Positions 1-7,897 of a DNA stretch of 64,000 nucleotides are shown piece after piece. The stretch lies in assembly GCF_002022005.1 (NCBI RefSeq), contig NZ_CP017258.1, forward strand, positions 186,001-250,000. Reading direction: 5' to 3'. The position numbers and the translations under genes are program-made. Numbering within the stretch: position 1 is the first letter of the stretch; every line of letters starts with the position of its first letter. Source of the DNA: Campylobacter pinnipediorum subsp. caledonicus. Its GTDB lineage: Bacteria; Campylobacterota; Campylobacteria; Campylobacterales; Campylobacteraceae. The notes beneath the pieces were generated by a model, which saw only the letters and a program-made list of their open reading frames with translations, had not been told where the DNA came from and searched no databases.

Positions 1-1
1 T

Positions 2-262
2 GAAGTTTTTGAAATTTCAAGCGAGATAGAAGATAGATTTGGTAAGATTGATACATTTACAAAGCAGTTTTTGGATCTTATTATGATAAAGATTTTTGCA
101 CTTGAGCTTGAATATAAAACGATTTCAAATGCTGGTCAAAATATCGCAATTACAACAAATAAAGATGAAAAGATAAGACTAAAATCAAAGAGTTTAGATG
201 ACGATGATATATTGGATGAAATTTTATCATTTTTGAGAAAGACATTAAAGGAGCGAAAATGA
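2..262 (+). CDS. mfd: Mfd transcription-repair coupling factor, C-terminal end (partial)
   Basis: Only the last ~86 codons are in the window; the frame is open from base 2. Mfd removes RNA polymerase stalled at DNA lesions and recruits UvrA. The start reads EVFEISSEIEDRFGKID, which matches the conserved EIEDRFG motif of the TRCF C-terminal domain. The tail contains SKSLDDDDILDEILSFL and ends in ERK. The stop overlaps the next start codon as ATGA, so the genes are translationally coupled. The identification rests on a short stretch and could only be confirmed with the upstream sequence. Confidence 0.8.
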   Translation, partial: EVFEISSEIEDRFGKIDTFTKQFLDLIMIKIFALELEYKTISNAGQNIAITTNKDEKIRLKSKSLDDDDILDEILSFLRKTLKERK

Positions 263-1017
263 TTGATTGGACTTGCGACTATGCAGCTATTTTTAAGCCA
301 CAAAAAGGGCTAGTGGCGGTTAAGAATATTGATTTTGTAAATATCGACTCTTTAATAGGTCTTGAAACACAAAAAGAACAACTTATCAAAAATACCAAAG
401 ATTTTTTAGATGGTAATGAAGCAAATCACGCTTTGTTATGGGGTGAAATGGGGTGTGGCAAATCAAGTCTTATAAAGGCTGTTTTTACTAAATTTTATAA
501 AGATGGGCTTAGGATTATAGAACTTTTTTATGATGATTTAAAATACCTAAGCGACATTATAGATGAACTTAGAAACTCAAGCTTTAAATTTATAATATTT
601 TGTGATGATTTGAGTTTTGAAAATGGCTCAAAGGATTATAAATTTTTAAAACCACTTATGCAAGGAAGCATATCAAAACCACCAAAAAATGTATTGATAT
701 ATGCCACTTCAAACAGAAGACACTTAGTCAGTGAATATAAAAGTGAAAATCAGCAAGTTGAAATTTTAAATGGTGAGATACATTATGGTGATTTTATAAA
801 TGAAAAGATATCTTTGTCTGATCGCTTTGGACTTTGGATAAGCTTTTATCAGGGAAGTTTTGAAGATTATTTAAAGATAGTGGATTATTATTTTAAAGAC
901 ATTGATATAGATAAAGCTTTGCTTCACAATACAGCAAAATCATATGCTACTTTGCGCGGAAGTAAGAGCGGAAGAACGGCAAAGCAATTTTATATGAGTT
1001 ATAAGGATAAAATTTGA
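259..1017 (+). CDS. DUF815-family AAA-type ATPase
   Basis: A 252-residue cytoplasmic P-loop ATPase of the DUF815 family, whose cellular role is not well defined. Walker A is GEMGCGKSS at residues 62-70, an acidic Walker B-like segment FIIFCDDLS lies near residue 112, and a sensor-1-like YATSNRRHL lies near residue 150, followed by a helical C-terminal lid. Full length for the family. It starts inside the mfd stop codon (ATGA) and its own stop overlaps the next gene (TTGA), so mfd, this gene and the glycosylase form one tightly packed operon, possibly linking it to DNA repair. That link is inference from context. Confidence 0.8.
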   Translation: MIDWTCDYAAIFKPQKGLVAVKNIDFVNIDSLIGLETQKEQLIKNTKDFLDGNEANHALLWGEMGCGKSSLIKAVFTKFYKDGLRIIELFYDDLKYLSDIIDELRNSSFKFIIFCDDLSFENGSKDYKFLKPLMQGSISKPPKNVLIYATSNRRHLVSEYKSENQQVEILNGEIHYGDFINEKISLSDRFGLWISFYQGSFEDYLKIVDYYFKDIDIDKALLHNTAKSYATLRGSKSGRTAKQFYMSYKDKI

Positions 1018-1670
1018 ACTCTACAGAAATTTTCTTATCGCTTTTAAAACAAAACAAAAGAAGCTTTCAAGAGCTACAGTGGCCAAATTCAGATACTTTT
1101 GAGGTGGTGGTTGGGGCTATTTTGGTTCAAAACACAACTTGGAAAAACACACAAAAAGCACTTTTAAACTTAAACAATGCGAATTTGCTAAGCTTAAATG
1201 CAATAGCAAATTTAGATATAGCCTTACTTGCTGATTTGATAAAGCCAAGTGGTTTTTATAATACAAAGGCAAAACGACTTTATGGGCTGGTAAAATCCAT
1301 AAAAAAAGATTTTGATGATTTTGAAAATTTTAAACAAAATGTTACTAGAGAGTGGCTTTTGGGCATAAAAGGCATAGGTCCTGAAACTTGTGATGCTATA
1401 CTTTGTTATGCTTGTGGCAGGGCTGAGATGGTTGTTGATACTTATGCTTTGCGTATTTTAAATGCTTTGGATTATGAATTTGAAAGCTATGATGAGGCTA
1501 AAGAGTGGCTTGGGAGTTTGGATTTTGATAAAATCTATAAATCAACTGAGCTTTTTGATGAGCTTAGTGTGTTTAGGCTCTATCACTCTTTGATTATGGA
1601 ATTTTGCAAAGATTATTCAAAAGGTAAAAAATTAGATCATGATGTGATAAAATTACATTTTGGTTGTTAG
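1014..1670 (+). CDS. MagIII-like 3-methyladenine DNA glycosylase (HhH-GPD superfamily)
   Basis: A 218-residue HhH-GPD base-excision glycosylase of the endonuclease III fold. The helix-hairpin-helix reads LLGIKGIGPETCDAIL (about residues 115-130) and the catalytic Asp is D142 in MVVDTYALR. The Nth-type 4Fe-4S cysteine cluster is absent from the C terminus. That, with the KPSGFYNTKAKRL and VTREWLL segments, resembles Helicobacter MagIII, which excises 3-methyladenine. TTG start overlapping the preceding stop. Grouping with mfd fits a DNA-repair operon. Confidence 0.82.
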   Translation: MNSTEIFLSLLKQNKRSFQELQWPNSDTFEVVVGAILVQNTTWKNTQKALLNLNNANLLSLNAIANLDIALLADLIKPSGFYNTKAKRLYGLVKSIKKDFDDFENFKQNVTREWLLGIKGIGPETCDAILCYACGRAEMVVDTYALRILNALDYEFESYDEAKEWLGSLDFDKIYKSTELFDELSVFRLYHSLIMEFCKDYSKGKKLDHDVIKLHFGC

Positions 1671-1737
1671 TTGTTTAAAAGTTTTATTTTTATTGTAAAA
1701 TTTACGATAGATTTATAATAAATTTTTGGAGGAAATT

Positions 1738-2640
1738 ATGATATATGAAAACATTACGCAAACCATTGGTAACACTCCGATAATAAAACTTAAAACATCT
1801 TCTGATGAAGCAGAAATTTATGCTAAGTTAGAGTTTTTTAATCCGGGCGGCTCCGTAAAAGACAGAATAGCATTAAATATGATTCAAAAAATGTTAGCTG
1901 ACGGTAGCTTAAAACAAGGAGATACTATTGTTGAGCCAACAAGTGGAAATACTGGAATAGGTGTTGCTATGGTGGCAGCTTCTCTTGGTATAAAAGTAAT
2001 CTTTTGTATGCCTGAAAGTATGAGTATAGAGCGTAGAAAAGTTATGAAAGCTTATGGTGCAAATCTTGTTTTAACAGATGCTACAAAGGGCATGAAAGGC
2101 GCTATTGCTGAAGCTATGCAGATAACAAAACAACCAAATCATGTAATGCTAAGTCAATTTGACAATAAATACAATCCAAATGCTCACGAAGTAAATACTG
2201 TTTCTGAAATTATAAAAGATTTTTCTGACCTTGATGCTTTTGTTGCTGGTGTTGGAACTGGCGGAACTATAACTGGTGTTGCTAGAGGTCTTAAGGCACA
2301 CGGATATGAAACAAAAATTATAGCTGTTGAGCCAGAATCTTCTGCTGTTTTGAGCGGGGAGCAGCCAAGTTCGCATAAGATTCAAGGTATAGGGGCTGGA
2401 TTTGTTCCCGTAAATGCTGATTTAAATCTTGTAGATGAAATAGAAAAAGTAAGTAACGAAGATGCATTTGTTGCTGCTCGTTTTTTGGCTTCTCAAGGAC
2501 TTTTGCTTGGTATAAGTAGTGGTGCTGCTTATGTTGTTGCAAAAAGAGTAGCTAAAAAACTTGGTGCTGGTAAAAAAGTTTTATTTATAGCTCCGGATAA
2601 CGGCGAAAGATATCTTAGTACAGAATTATATGGAAATTAA
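1738..2640 (+). CDS. cysK: Cysteine synthase (O-acetylserine sulfhydrylase)
   Basis: A 300-residue PLP enzyme making L-cysteine from O-acetylserine and sulfide in the cytoplasm. The PLP lysine is K41 in NPGGSVKDR; the substrate loop SGNTG and the phosphate-binding GTGGTITGVAR are present. I place the start at the ATG at 1738 because a perfect GGAGG (1728-1732) sits 5 bases upstream; the in-frame TTG at 1726 lies inside that ribosome site. The cysE gene follows after 3 bases, so the two enzymes of the pathway, which form the cysteine synthase complex in many bacteria, are co-transcribed. A different family member (cystathionine beta-synthase-like) is unlikely given the length and motifs. Confidence 0.95.
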   Translation: MIYENITQTIGNTPIIKLKTSSDEAEIYAKLEFFNPGGSVKDRIALNMIQKMLADGSLKQGDTIVEPTSGNTGIGVAMVAASLGIKVIFCMPESMSIERRKVMKAYGANLVLTDATKGMKGAIAEAMQITKQPNHVMLSQFDNKYNPNAHEVNTVSEIIKDFSDLDAFVAGVGTGGTITGVARGLKAHGYETKIIAVEPESSAVLSGEQPSSHKIQGIGAGFVPVNADLNLVDEIEKVSNEDAFVAARFLASQGLLLGISSGAAYVVAKRVAKKLGAGKKVLFIAPDNGERYLSTELYGN

Positions 2641-2643
2641 TAA

Positions 2644-3201
2644 TTGAAATTTTTTGATGAATTGAAAGAATTGGTTGCTGTTGTAAAAGATAAAGACCCT
2701 TCTATGAAAAGCTCTTGCTTTTTTGAAGTCTTGGTAAACTCACCAGGCATACATGCTATTGTTTTTCATAGAATGGCACATTTTTTATATAAAAACAATA
2801 TGCGCTTTCTTTCAAGATTCTTGTGCCAAATTTCAAGATTTTTAACCGGTATTGAAATCCATCCTGGTGCAAAGATAGGAAAAAGACTATTTATAGACCA
2901 TGGAATGGGCGTTGTTATAGGCGAAACAGCGGAGGTTGGTGATGATGTTACTCTTTATCATCAGGTTACTCTAGGAGGCACAGGTAAAGAGTCTTTAAAG
3001 CGTCATCCAAATATTGGCAATGGAGTTATTGTATCAACTGGCGCAAAAATTTTAGGTGCTATTAATATAGGTGCAAACTCGAAGATAGGTGCAAACTCTG
3101 TTGTATTAAAAGATATCCCAGAAAACTCAACGGTAGTTGGTATACCGGCTAGGGTTGTTAGAATTTCTGGAAAAAGCATATACCCAGAATATAATATTTA
3201 G
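2644..3201 (+). CDS. cysE: Serine O-acetyltransferase
   Basis: A 185-residue enzyme making O-acetylserine from serine and acetyl-CoA, the step before CysK. A short helical N-terminal domain is followed by hexapeptide repeats of a left-handed beta helix from about residue 70 ([19 protein letters not shown], then [12 protein letters not shown]). The conserved active-site DHG is at 85-87, and VTLGGTGK and [12 protein letters not shown] are present. It is shorter than the E. coli enzyme because the N-terminal domain is reduced, as in the short-form SAT group. TTG start 3 bases after the cysK stop. Confidence 0.93.
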   Translation: MKFFDELKELVAVVKDKDPSMKSSCFFEVLVNSPGIHAIVFHRMAHFLYKNNMRFLSRFLCQISRFLTGIEIHPGAKIGKRLFIDHGMGVVIGETAEVGDDVTLYHQVTLGGTGKESLKRHPNIGNGVIVSTGAKILGAINIGANSKIGANSVVLKDIPENSTVVGIPARVVRISGKSIYPEYNI

Positions 3202-3288
3202 TCTTTAAGTTAAAATTTTTAATATTTTTTATAGTTTAAACTAAAATTTATGTTTGTTGAGTTATAATCACATTTCTTTTATTTAGGT

Positions 3289-3364
3289 GGTTGGATAGCT
3301 CAGTCGGTAGAGCAGCAGACTGAAAATCTGCGTGTCGGCAGTTCGATTCTGCCTCTAACCACCA
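3289..3364 (+). tRNA. tRNA-Phe (GAA)
   Basis: A 76-base cloverleaf with CCA encoded. Acceptor GGTTGGA pairs with TCTAACC; anticodon loop CTGAAAATC gives GAA; T-loop TTCGATT. A TATAAT at 3263-3268 upstream is the probable -10. Confidence 0.97.
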
Positions 3365-3526
3365 TTATATTTATTCAATATTTCTTTTCTCATTGACATT
3401 CGATTTTTGTGATTTAAAAAAGTATTTTCATATAGTCTAATATAATATTTTATCTATAATAATGTTTAATATATTATGATTTTTAAGCTTTATTGTTATA
3501 AATTTCTTTAAAATATATTTTAACCC

Positions 3527-3555
3527 TTGACAAAAACCTATGTTTTTTGTATAAT
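3527..3555 (+). promoter_or_regulatory. Consensus sigma-70 promoter of the tRNA cluster
   Basis: TTGACA at 3527-3532 and TATAAT at 3550-3555 with exactly 17 bases between, 22 bases before the first tRNA-Lys. A perfect -35 is unusual in Campylobacter and fits a strong stable-RNA promoter for the seven tRNA genes that follow. Confidence 0.9.
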
Positions 3556-3577
3556 CTCCACTTCTTTATTACGGAAT

Positions 3578-3653
3578 GTCTTGTTAGCTCAGCCGGTAGA
3601 GCATCTCACTTTTAATGAGGGGGCCGTTGGTTCGAATCCAACACAGGACACCA
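3578..3653 (+). tRNA. tRNA-Lys (TTT), copy 1
   Basis: 76 bases, acceptor GTCTTGT / ACAGGAC, anticodon TTT in CACTTTTAATG, encoded CCA. Same sequence as the copy at 3873-3948. Confidence 0.97.
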
Positions 3654-3674
3654 TTTTATTGATTTTGTATATTG

Positions 3675-3750
3675 GGTCGCTTAGCTCAGTTGGTAGAGCG
3701 CCACCCTTACAAGGTGGATGTCATAAGTTCGAGTCTTATAGCGACCACCA
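3675..3750 (+). tRNA. tRNA-Val (TAC), copy 1
   Basis: 76 bases, acceptor GGTCGCT / AGCGACC, anticodon TAC in CCTTACAAGG, encoded CCA. First member of a duplicated Val-Asp block. Confidence 0.97.
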
Positions 3751-3786
3751 TTTACAAAATTTATTTTGTAAGTCATTCTTTTAGGT

Positions 3787-3863
3787 GCAGCGGTAGTTCA
3801 GCTGGTTAGAATGCCGCCCTGTCACGGCGGAGGTCGCGGGTTCGAGTCCCGTCCGCTGCGCCA
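3787..3863 (+). tRNA. tRNA-Asp (GTC), copy 1
   Basis: 77 bases, acceptor GCAGCGG / CCGCTGC with G discriminator, anticodon GTC in CCTGTCACGG, encoded CCA. Confidence 0.97.
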
Positions 3864-3872
3864 CTTTAATAT

Positions 3873-3948
3873 GTCTTGTTAGCTCAGCCGGTAGAGCATC
3901 TCACTTTTAATGAGGGGGCCGTTGGTTCGAATCCAACACAGGACACCA
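3873..3948 (+). tRNA. tRNA-Lys (TTT), copy 2
   Basis: Same as copy 1 by eye; it follows tRNA-Asp copy 1 with a 9-base gap. Confidence 0.97.
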
Positions 3949-3971
3949 TTTTTTATTTTCGGGTTATAAAT

Positions 3972-4047
3972 GACCCTTTCGTCTAGTGGCTCAGGACTCT
4001 ACTTTCTCAATGTAGGAACAGAGGTTCAAATCCTCTAAGGGTCGCCA
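3972..4047 (+). tRNA. tRNA-Glu, anticodon CTC by cloverleaf
   Basis: A 76-base cloverleaf: acceptor GACCCTT / AAGGGTC, G discriminator, encoded CCA, and the TTCGTCTAGTGG D-arm typical of tRNA-Glu. The anticodon stem is CTACT / TGTAG with a T-T mismatch at 31-39, and the loop TTCTCAA places CTC at 34-36. The usual bacterial Glu tRNA has TTC. The amino-acid identity is inferred from the D-arm and the anticodon. Confidence 0.8.
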
Positions 4048-4068
4048 TTTACATAAAATATTTAGTTT

Positions 4069-4144
4069 GGTCGCTTAGCTCAGTTGGTAGAGCGCCACCC
4101 TTACAAGGTGGATGTCATAAGTTCGAGTCTTATAGCGACCACCA
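4069..4144 (+). tRNA. tRNA-Val (TAC), copy 2
   Basis: Matches the copy at 3675-3750, including the spacer that follows. Confidence 0.97.
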
Positions 4145-4180
4145 TTTACAAAATTTATTTTGTAAGTCATTCTTTTAGGT

Positions 4181-4257
4181 GCAGCGGTAGTTCAGCTGGT
4201 TAGAATGCCGCCCTGTCACGGCGGAGGTCGCGGGTTCGAGTCCCGTCCGCTGCGCCA
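4181..4257 (+). tRNA. tRNA-Asp (GTC), copy 2
   Basis: Matches the copy at 3787-3863. Last tRNA of the cluster, 96 bases before rho. Confidence 0.97.
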
Positions 4258-4353
4258 TCTTTCGGATAAGTTACCTAATGTTGTCAGCTAAAAATTTAAC
4301 TCACACTAATTAAGTATGTTATCTGTTATCTTAAATTTATTAAAGAGATTTTT

Positions 4354-5709
4354 ATGGAAAATAACTCAAAAGAAACCAAAGACAATAAAGACACTCAGGA
4401 AAAAACACAAAAAACAACAAAAAAACATCAAAATACAAGAACGCACATACCAGTTGATGGACACAAGATAGAAGAGCTTAGAATGCTTGATCTTGAAAGC
4501 TTGGTTCAAATAGCTTTAAACTTGGGCGTTGAAAATCCAAGAGAATTTCGTAGACAAGACTTGATGTTTGAAATCTTAAAAACCCAAACAAAGCAGGGTG
4601 GTTTTATACTTTTTACAGGTATTTTAGAAATTACAAATGAAGGTTATGGATTTTTAAGATCCGTTGATGTAAACCTAAGTGATAGTTCAAATGATGCCTA
4701 TGTGTCAAATTCTCAGATCAGAAAATTTGCACTTCGTGTAGGAGATATAGTTACAGGTCAAGTTAGAGAGCCAAAAGACCAAGAAAAATATTATGCATTG
4801 CTTAAAATAGAAGCTGTTAATTATCTATCTTTGGCAGAGGCAAAAGAACGTGCTTTGTTTGATAACTTAACTCCGCTTTTTCCAACACAAAAGTTGCATT
4901 TAGAATACGAACCATTAAAACTAACTGGTAGGGTTTTAGACCTTTTTACACCCATAGGTAAAGGACAAAGAGGACTTATAGTTGCTCCTCCAAGAAGCGG
5001 TAAAACAGAGCTTATGAAAGAATTAGCTCACGGCATAGCTAAAAATCATCCAGAGTCTCATCTCATGGTGCTTTTAGTTGATGAAAGACCGGAAGAGGTT
5101 ACTGATATGCAACGTTGTGTGAAAGGTGAGGTATTTAGCTCTACTTTTGATTTGCCGGCACTAAATCACGTAAGAGTAGCCGAGCTTGTTATAGAAAAAG
5201 CCAAGCGTATGGTTGAAATGGGTAAAGATGTTATCATATTGCTTGATAGTATCACAAGACTTGCAAGAGCTTACAATACAGTTACCCCGCCAAGTGGAAA
5301 AGTTTTAACCGGTGGTGTTGATGCAAATGCTTTACATAAGCCAAAAAGATTTTTTGGTGCAGCTAGAAATATAGAACATGGTGGTAGCTTAACAATAGTC
5401 GCAACCGCTCTGATAGATACTGGTTCTAGAATGGATGAAGTAATTTTTGAAGAGTTTAAAGGAACTGGAAATAGCGAAATAGTTCTTGATAGAAATATAT
5501 CTGATAGAAGAATTTATCCAGCTATAAATGTATTAAAATCAGGAACCAGAAAAGAAGAACTGCTTCAAAAACCTGATGAACTTCAAAAAATATGGGCTAT
5601 AAGAACAGCAATTGCTTCTATGGATGATGTTGAGGCTCTTAAATTTTTATATGCAAAAATGCTTAAAACAAAAGACAATATTGAACTATTGTCTATATTA
5701 AACGACTAA
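4354..5709 (+). CDS. rho: Transcription termination factor Rho
   Basis: A 451-residue hexameric RNA-dependent ATPase that ends transcription. Residues 1-30 are a K/T/Q-rich tail. The Rho N-terminal domain ([19 protein letters not shown]) leads into the cold-shock RNA-binding fold with the GYGFLR motif (98-103). Walker A is [10 protein letters not shown] (211-220), and the Walker B region reads [16 protein letters not shown], followed by the Q/R-loop segment [14 protein letters not shown]. Full length. Its last 115 bases of coding sequence and its terminator are repeated downstream of dgkA (6410-6561). Confidence 0.97.
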   Translation: MENNSKETKDNKDTQEKTQKTTKKHQNTRTHIPVDGHKIEELRMLDLESLVQIALNLGVENPREFRRQDLMFEILKTQTKQGGFILFTGILEITNEGYGFLRSVDVNLSDSSNDAYVSNSQIRKFALRVGDIVTGQVREPKDQEKYYALLKIEAVNYLSLAEAKERALFDNLTPLFPTQKLHLEYEPLKLTGRVLDLFTPIGKGQRGLIVAPPRSGKTELMKELAHGIAKNHPESHLMVLLVDERPEEVTDMQRCVKGEVFSSTFDLPALNHVRVAELVIEKAKRMVEMGKDVIILLDSITRLARAYNTVTPPSGKVLTGGVDANALHKPKRFFGAARNIEHGGSLTIVATALIDTGSRMDEVIFEEFKGTGNSEIVLDRNISDRRIYPAINVLKSGTRKEELLQKPDELQKIWAIRTAIASMDDVEALKFLYAKMLKTKDNIELLSILND

Positions 5710-5747
5710 AATTATTGTAGTCTGAAAATGACTACAATAATATGTTT
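5595..5747 (+). repeat. rho 3'-end repeat, upstream copy
   Basis: The last 115 bases of rho plus its terminator (153 bp) recur at 6410-6561 with a single difference: AAAAA in the original is AAAA in the copy. The pair brackets dgkA. Confidence 0.95.
5711..5741 (+). terminator. rho terminator hairpin
   Basis: Perfect 12-bp stem ATTATTGTAGTC / GACTACAATAAT with a 7-base loop, 1 base after the rho stop, followed by a T-rich run. A second copy lies at 6525-6555. Confidence 0.85.
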
Positions 5748-5953
5748 TGATTTTTTATATTCTTGGATTTTACTTATAAAGTATTTTTTGGTTTAAAAAT
5801 TGCTTATAAGCCAAGAATCATAAAATATATAAGAAAACAATAAAATCTATTATATGAAATTGATATATAATGGTATTTTTTATAAGTAAAAATATATCTA
5901 TAATGATCATTAAAATGTTTGGTTTGAATAAAGAATAATTTAAAGGTTTTATT

Positions 5954-6316
5954 TTGAAACATAACAAGAAAGCTTATTTTAAACGTATTATTAGTGCAAC
6001 AAAATATTCTTTAAAAGGTTTGAAAAGTGCATATATTTATGAAGCTGCTTTTCGTCAAGAAGTATGGTGTTGTTTTATATTTATTCCAATAGGACTTATC
6101 TTTGGAGATAATGCTATTGAAAAGTCTTTGCTTGTTGCATCTATTTTAATTGTATTGATAGTTGAATTGATAAATAGCGCTATTGAAGCTGTTGTTGATA
6201 GGATAGGATATGAAATTAATGAGTTATCTGGTAGAGCAAAGGACATGGGTTCATCTGCTGTTTTTGTATCAATAATATTAGCTTTTATTGTTTGGTTTAT
6301 TATTTTTGTATTTTAA
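5954..6316 (+). CDS. dgkA: Diacylglycerol kinase
   Basis: A 120-residue inner-membrane lipid kinase that phosphorylates diacylglycerol for phospholipid recycling. An amphipathic N-terminal helix (KRIISATKYSLKGLKSAY) leads to three membrane helices. The active-site motif E-[LIV]-x-N-[ST]-AIE appears as ELINSAIEAVVDRIG near residues 76-90, and AKDMGSSAV follows. Length matches E. coli DgkA. TTG start with AAAGG 4-8 bases upstream. It lies between two copies of the rho 3' end, so it looks inserted behind rho. The 210 bases upstream (5742-5953) are AT-rich, with an imperfect inverted repeat (ATTCTTGG 5759-5766 / CCAAGAAT 5811-5818) and no gene. Confidence 0.93.
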   Translation: MKHNKKAYFKRIISATKYSLKGLKSAYIYEAAFRQEVWCCFIFIPIGLIFGDNAIEKSLLVASILIVLIVELINSAIEAVVDRIGYEINELSGRAKDMGSSAVFVSIILAFIVWFIIFVF

Positions 6317-6409
6317 TTTTTCTTCGTGTATTAGATATTTTAGTGTTTGCTTTGAACTAGTATTTAACTATTTTATTTTCTAAATTTCTTTGCAACAACC
6401 ATTAAAATA

Positions 6410-6561
6410 GGCTATAAGAACAGCAATTGCTTCTATGGATGATGTTGAGGCTCTTAAATTTTTATATGCAAAATGCTTAAAACAAAAGACAATATTGAAC
6501 TATTGTCTATATTAAACGACTAAAATTATTGTAGTCTGAAAATGACTACAATAATATGTTT
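6410..6561 (+). repeat. rho 3'-end repeat, downstream copy with terminator
   Basis: A 152-bp copy of 5595-5747, not coding here because a 1-base deletion breaks the frame and no start is present. It brings a second rho-type terminator (6525-6555) that ends dgkA transcription and faces the converging nhaA gene. Confidence 0.95.
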
Positions 6562-6582
6562 ATATGGCTATAAAATGTCTTT

Positions 6583-7740
6583 TTATTTTGAGTTAATCTT
6601 TAATATAATAAATCCAACAACTCCAGATATTACCGAGCCTATTAATATTGCTAGTTTATCAGTATAAGCAAAAGCATTAGATTCGTTGTAAGCCAATCCA
6701 TTTACAAATAAACTCATGGTGAAGCCAACGCCACAAAGAACTGCAACGCCATAAAGTTGTTTAAAATTTACACCTTCTGGAATTTTGGCTATTTTTAATT
6801 TAATTGCTAAAAAACTAAATCCAAACACCCCAAATTGTTTGCCTATAAACAAACCAATCATAGTTCCAAGCGGAACAGCTGTCAATAACTGATCCATGCC
6901 TATGCCTTTTAATGAAATTCCTGCATTTACAAATGCAAATATTGGCAATATAGCAAAAGCAACCCAAGCATGTAAATCGTGTTCTATCTCTCTTAACATT
7001 GACTTGTTTGGATTATCTTTTTGTTTTATAGGTATAAAAAATGCAGATATAACCCCTGCTAGAGTAGCATGAACACCGGATTTTAAGACACTAACCCAAA
7101 AAATTAGACCTATTATTAAAAATGCTGCTTTACTTTTGACACCCATTAAATTTAGCACAAAAAGTCCTAAAATACATAAAAAAGAAGATCCAAGAGACAG
7201 CAAACTAAGATCACTTGTATAAAATAGCGCAATTATTATTATTGCACACAAGTCATCTATTATTGCAAGTGTCATAAGAAAAATCTTTAAGCTAGTCGGC
7301 ACTCTAGAGCCAAGTAAGCTTAAAATACCAAGTGCAAATGCGATATCTGTAGCTGTTGGTATAGCCCACCCACTTAATGCAAAACTATCGTGTTTTGTAA
7401 ATATATAAAATATAATTGCAGGTATTATAATCCCACCTATTCCTGCTATAGCAGGAAGGGCTATTTGTGAAGGATTTTTCAACTCCCCTTCTAAAATTTC
7501 TCTTTTAAGTTCAAGCCCAACAAGAAAGAAAAATATAGCCATTAAGCCATCATTTACCCATAATATAAGTGCTTTACTAAGCCCAAATTCTCCAAAACTA
7601 ATAGTAAGATTTGTCTTTAAAAAACTATTGTAAAAATCGCTTAATAGTGTATTTTGAAAGATGAGTGCAAAAATAGTTGCAATCATTAAAAATATTCCAC
7701 CACTAGCTTCGTGTTTTAAAAAATCTTTTATGTCACTCAT
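6583..7740 (-). CDS. nhaA: Na+/H+ antiporter NhaA
   Basis: A 385-residue inner-membrane antiporter exchanging internal Na+ for external protons. About 11-12 hydrophobic helices. The ion-binding acidic pair is in LAIIDDLCAIIIIALFY, a further conserved Asp is in PTATDIAFALGIL, and the N-terminal signature FLVGLELKREILEGELK is intact. Preceded on its strand by AAGGAG and by a TTGATA / TAGAAT promoter-like pair spaced 17 bases. Converges on dgkA. Confidence 0.96.
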   Translation of the reverse strand: MSDIKDFLKHEASGGIFLMIATIFALIFQNTLLSDFYNSFLKTNLTISFGEFGLSKALILWVNDGLMAIFFFLVGLELKREILEGELKNPSQIALPAIAGIGGIIIPAIIFYIFTKHDSFALSGWAIPTATDIAFALGILSLLGSRVPTSLKIFLMTLAIIDDLCAIIIIALFYTSDLSLLSLGSSFLCILGLFVLNLMGVKSKAAFLIIGLIFWVSVLKSGVHATLAGVISAFFIPIKQKDNPNKSMLREIEHDLHAWVAFAILPIFAFVNAGISLKGIGMDQLLTAVPLGTMIGLFIGKQFGVFGFSFLAIKLKIAKIPEGVNFKQLYGVAVLCGVGFTMSLFVNGLAYNESNAFAYTDKLAILIGSVISGVVGFIILKINSK

Positions 7741-7897
7741 AATACTCCTTGCTTTTTAGTAATTCTATACAAATTTATAAAATATATCAAGTATCTTAAT
7801 TTTATAAATTTTTAATAGTGTTCAAAGAAGATTATAATTAATAAGCTTTTATAACGATAATGAAAACACTAATTAAAAGTGGTTTTTGTTTTTGCTA

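Larger units (their letters stand above)
3675..4257 (+). repeat. Direct repeat of a 189-bp Val-Asp tRNA block
   Basis: 3675-3863 recurs at 4069-4257 with no difference seen, including the inter-tRNA spacer with the small palindrome ACAAAAT-TT-ATTTTGT. With the two Lys copies, the array is Lys-Val-Asp then Lys-Glu-Val-Asp, which suggests tandem duplication followed by gain or loss of Glu. Confidence 0.93.

Noticed and set aside
1726-1737. TTG 1726 as the cysK start
   Set aside because: The codon lies in the ribosome site of ATG 1738, which gives the normal N terminus.
3527-3784. 85-codon frame across the tRNA cluster
   Set aside because: It reads through tRNA-Lys and tRNA-Val sequences and has no protein signature.
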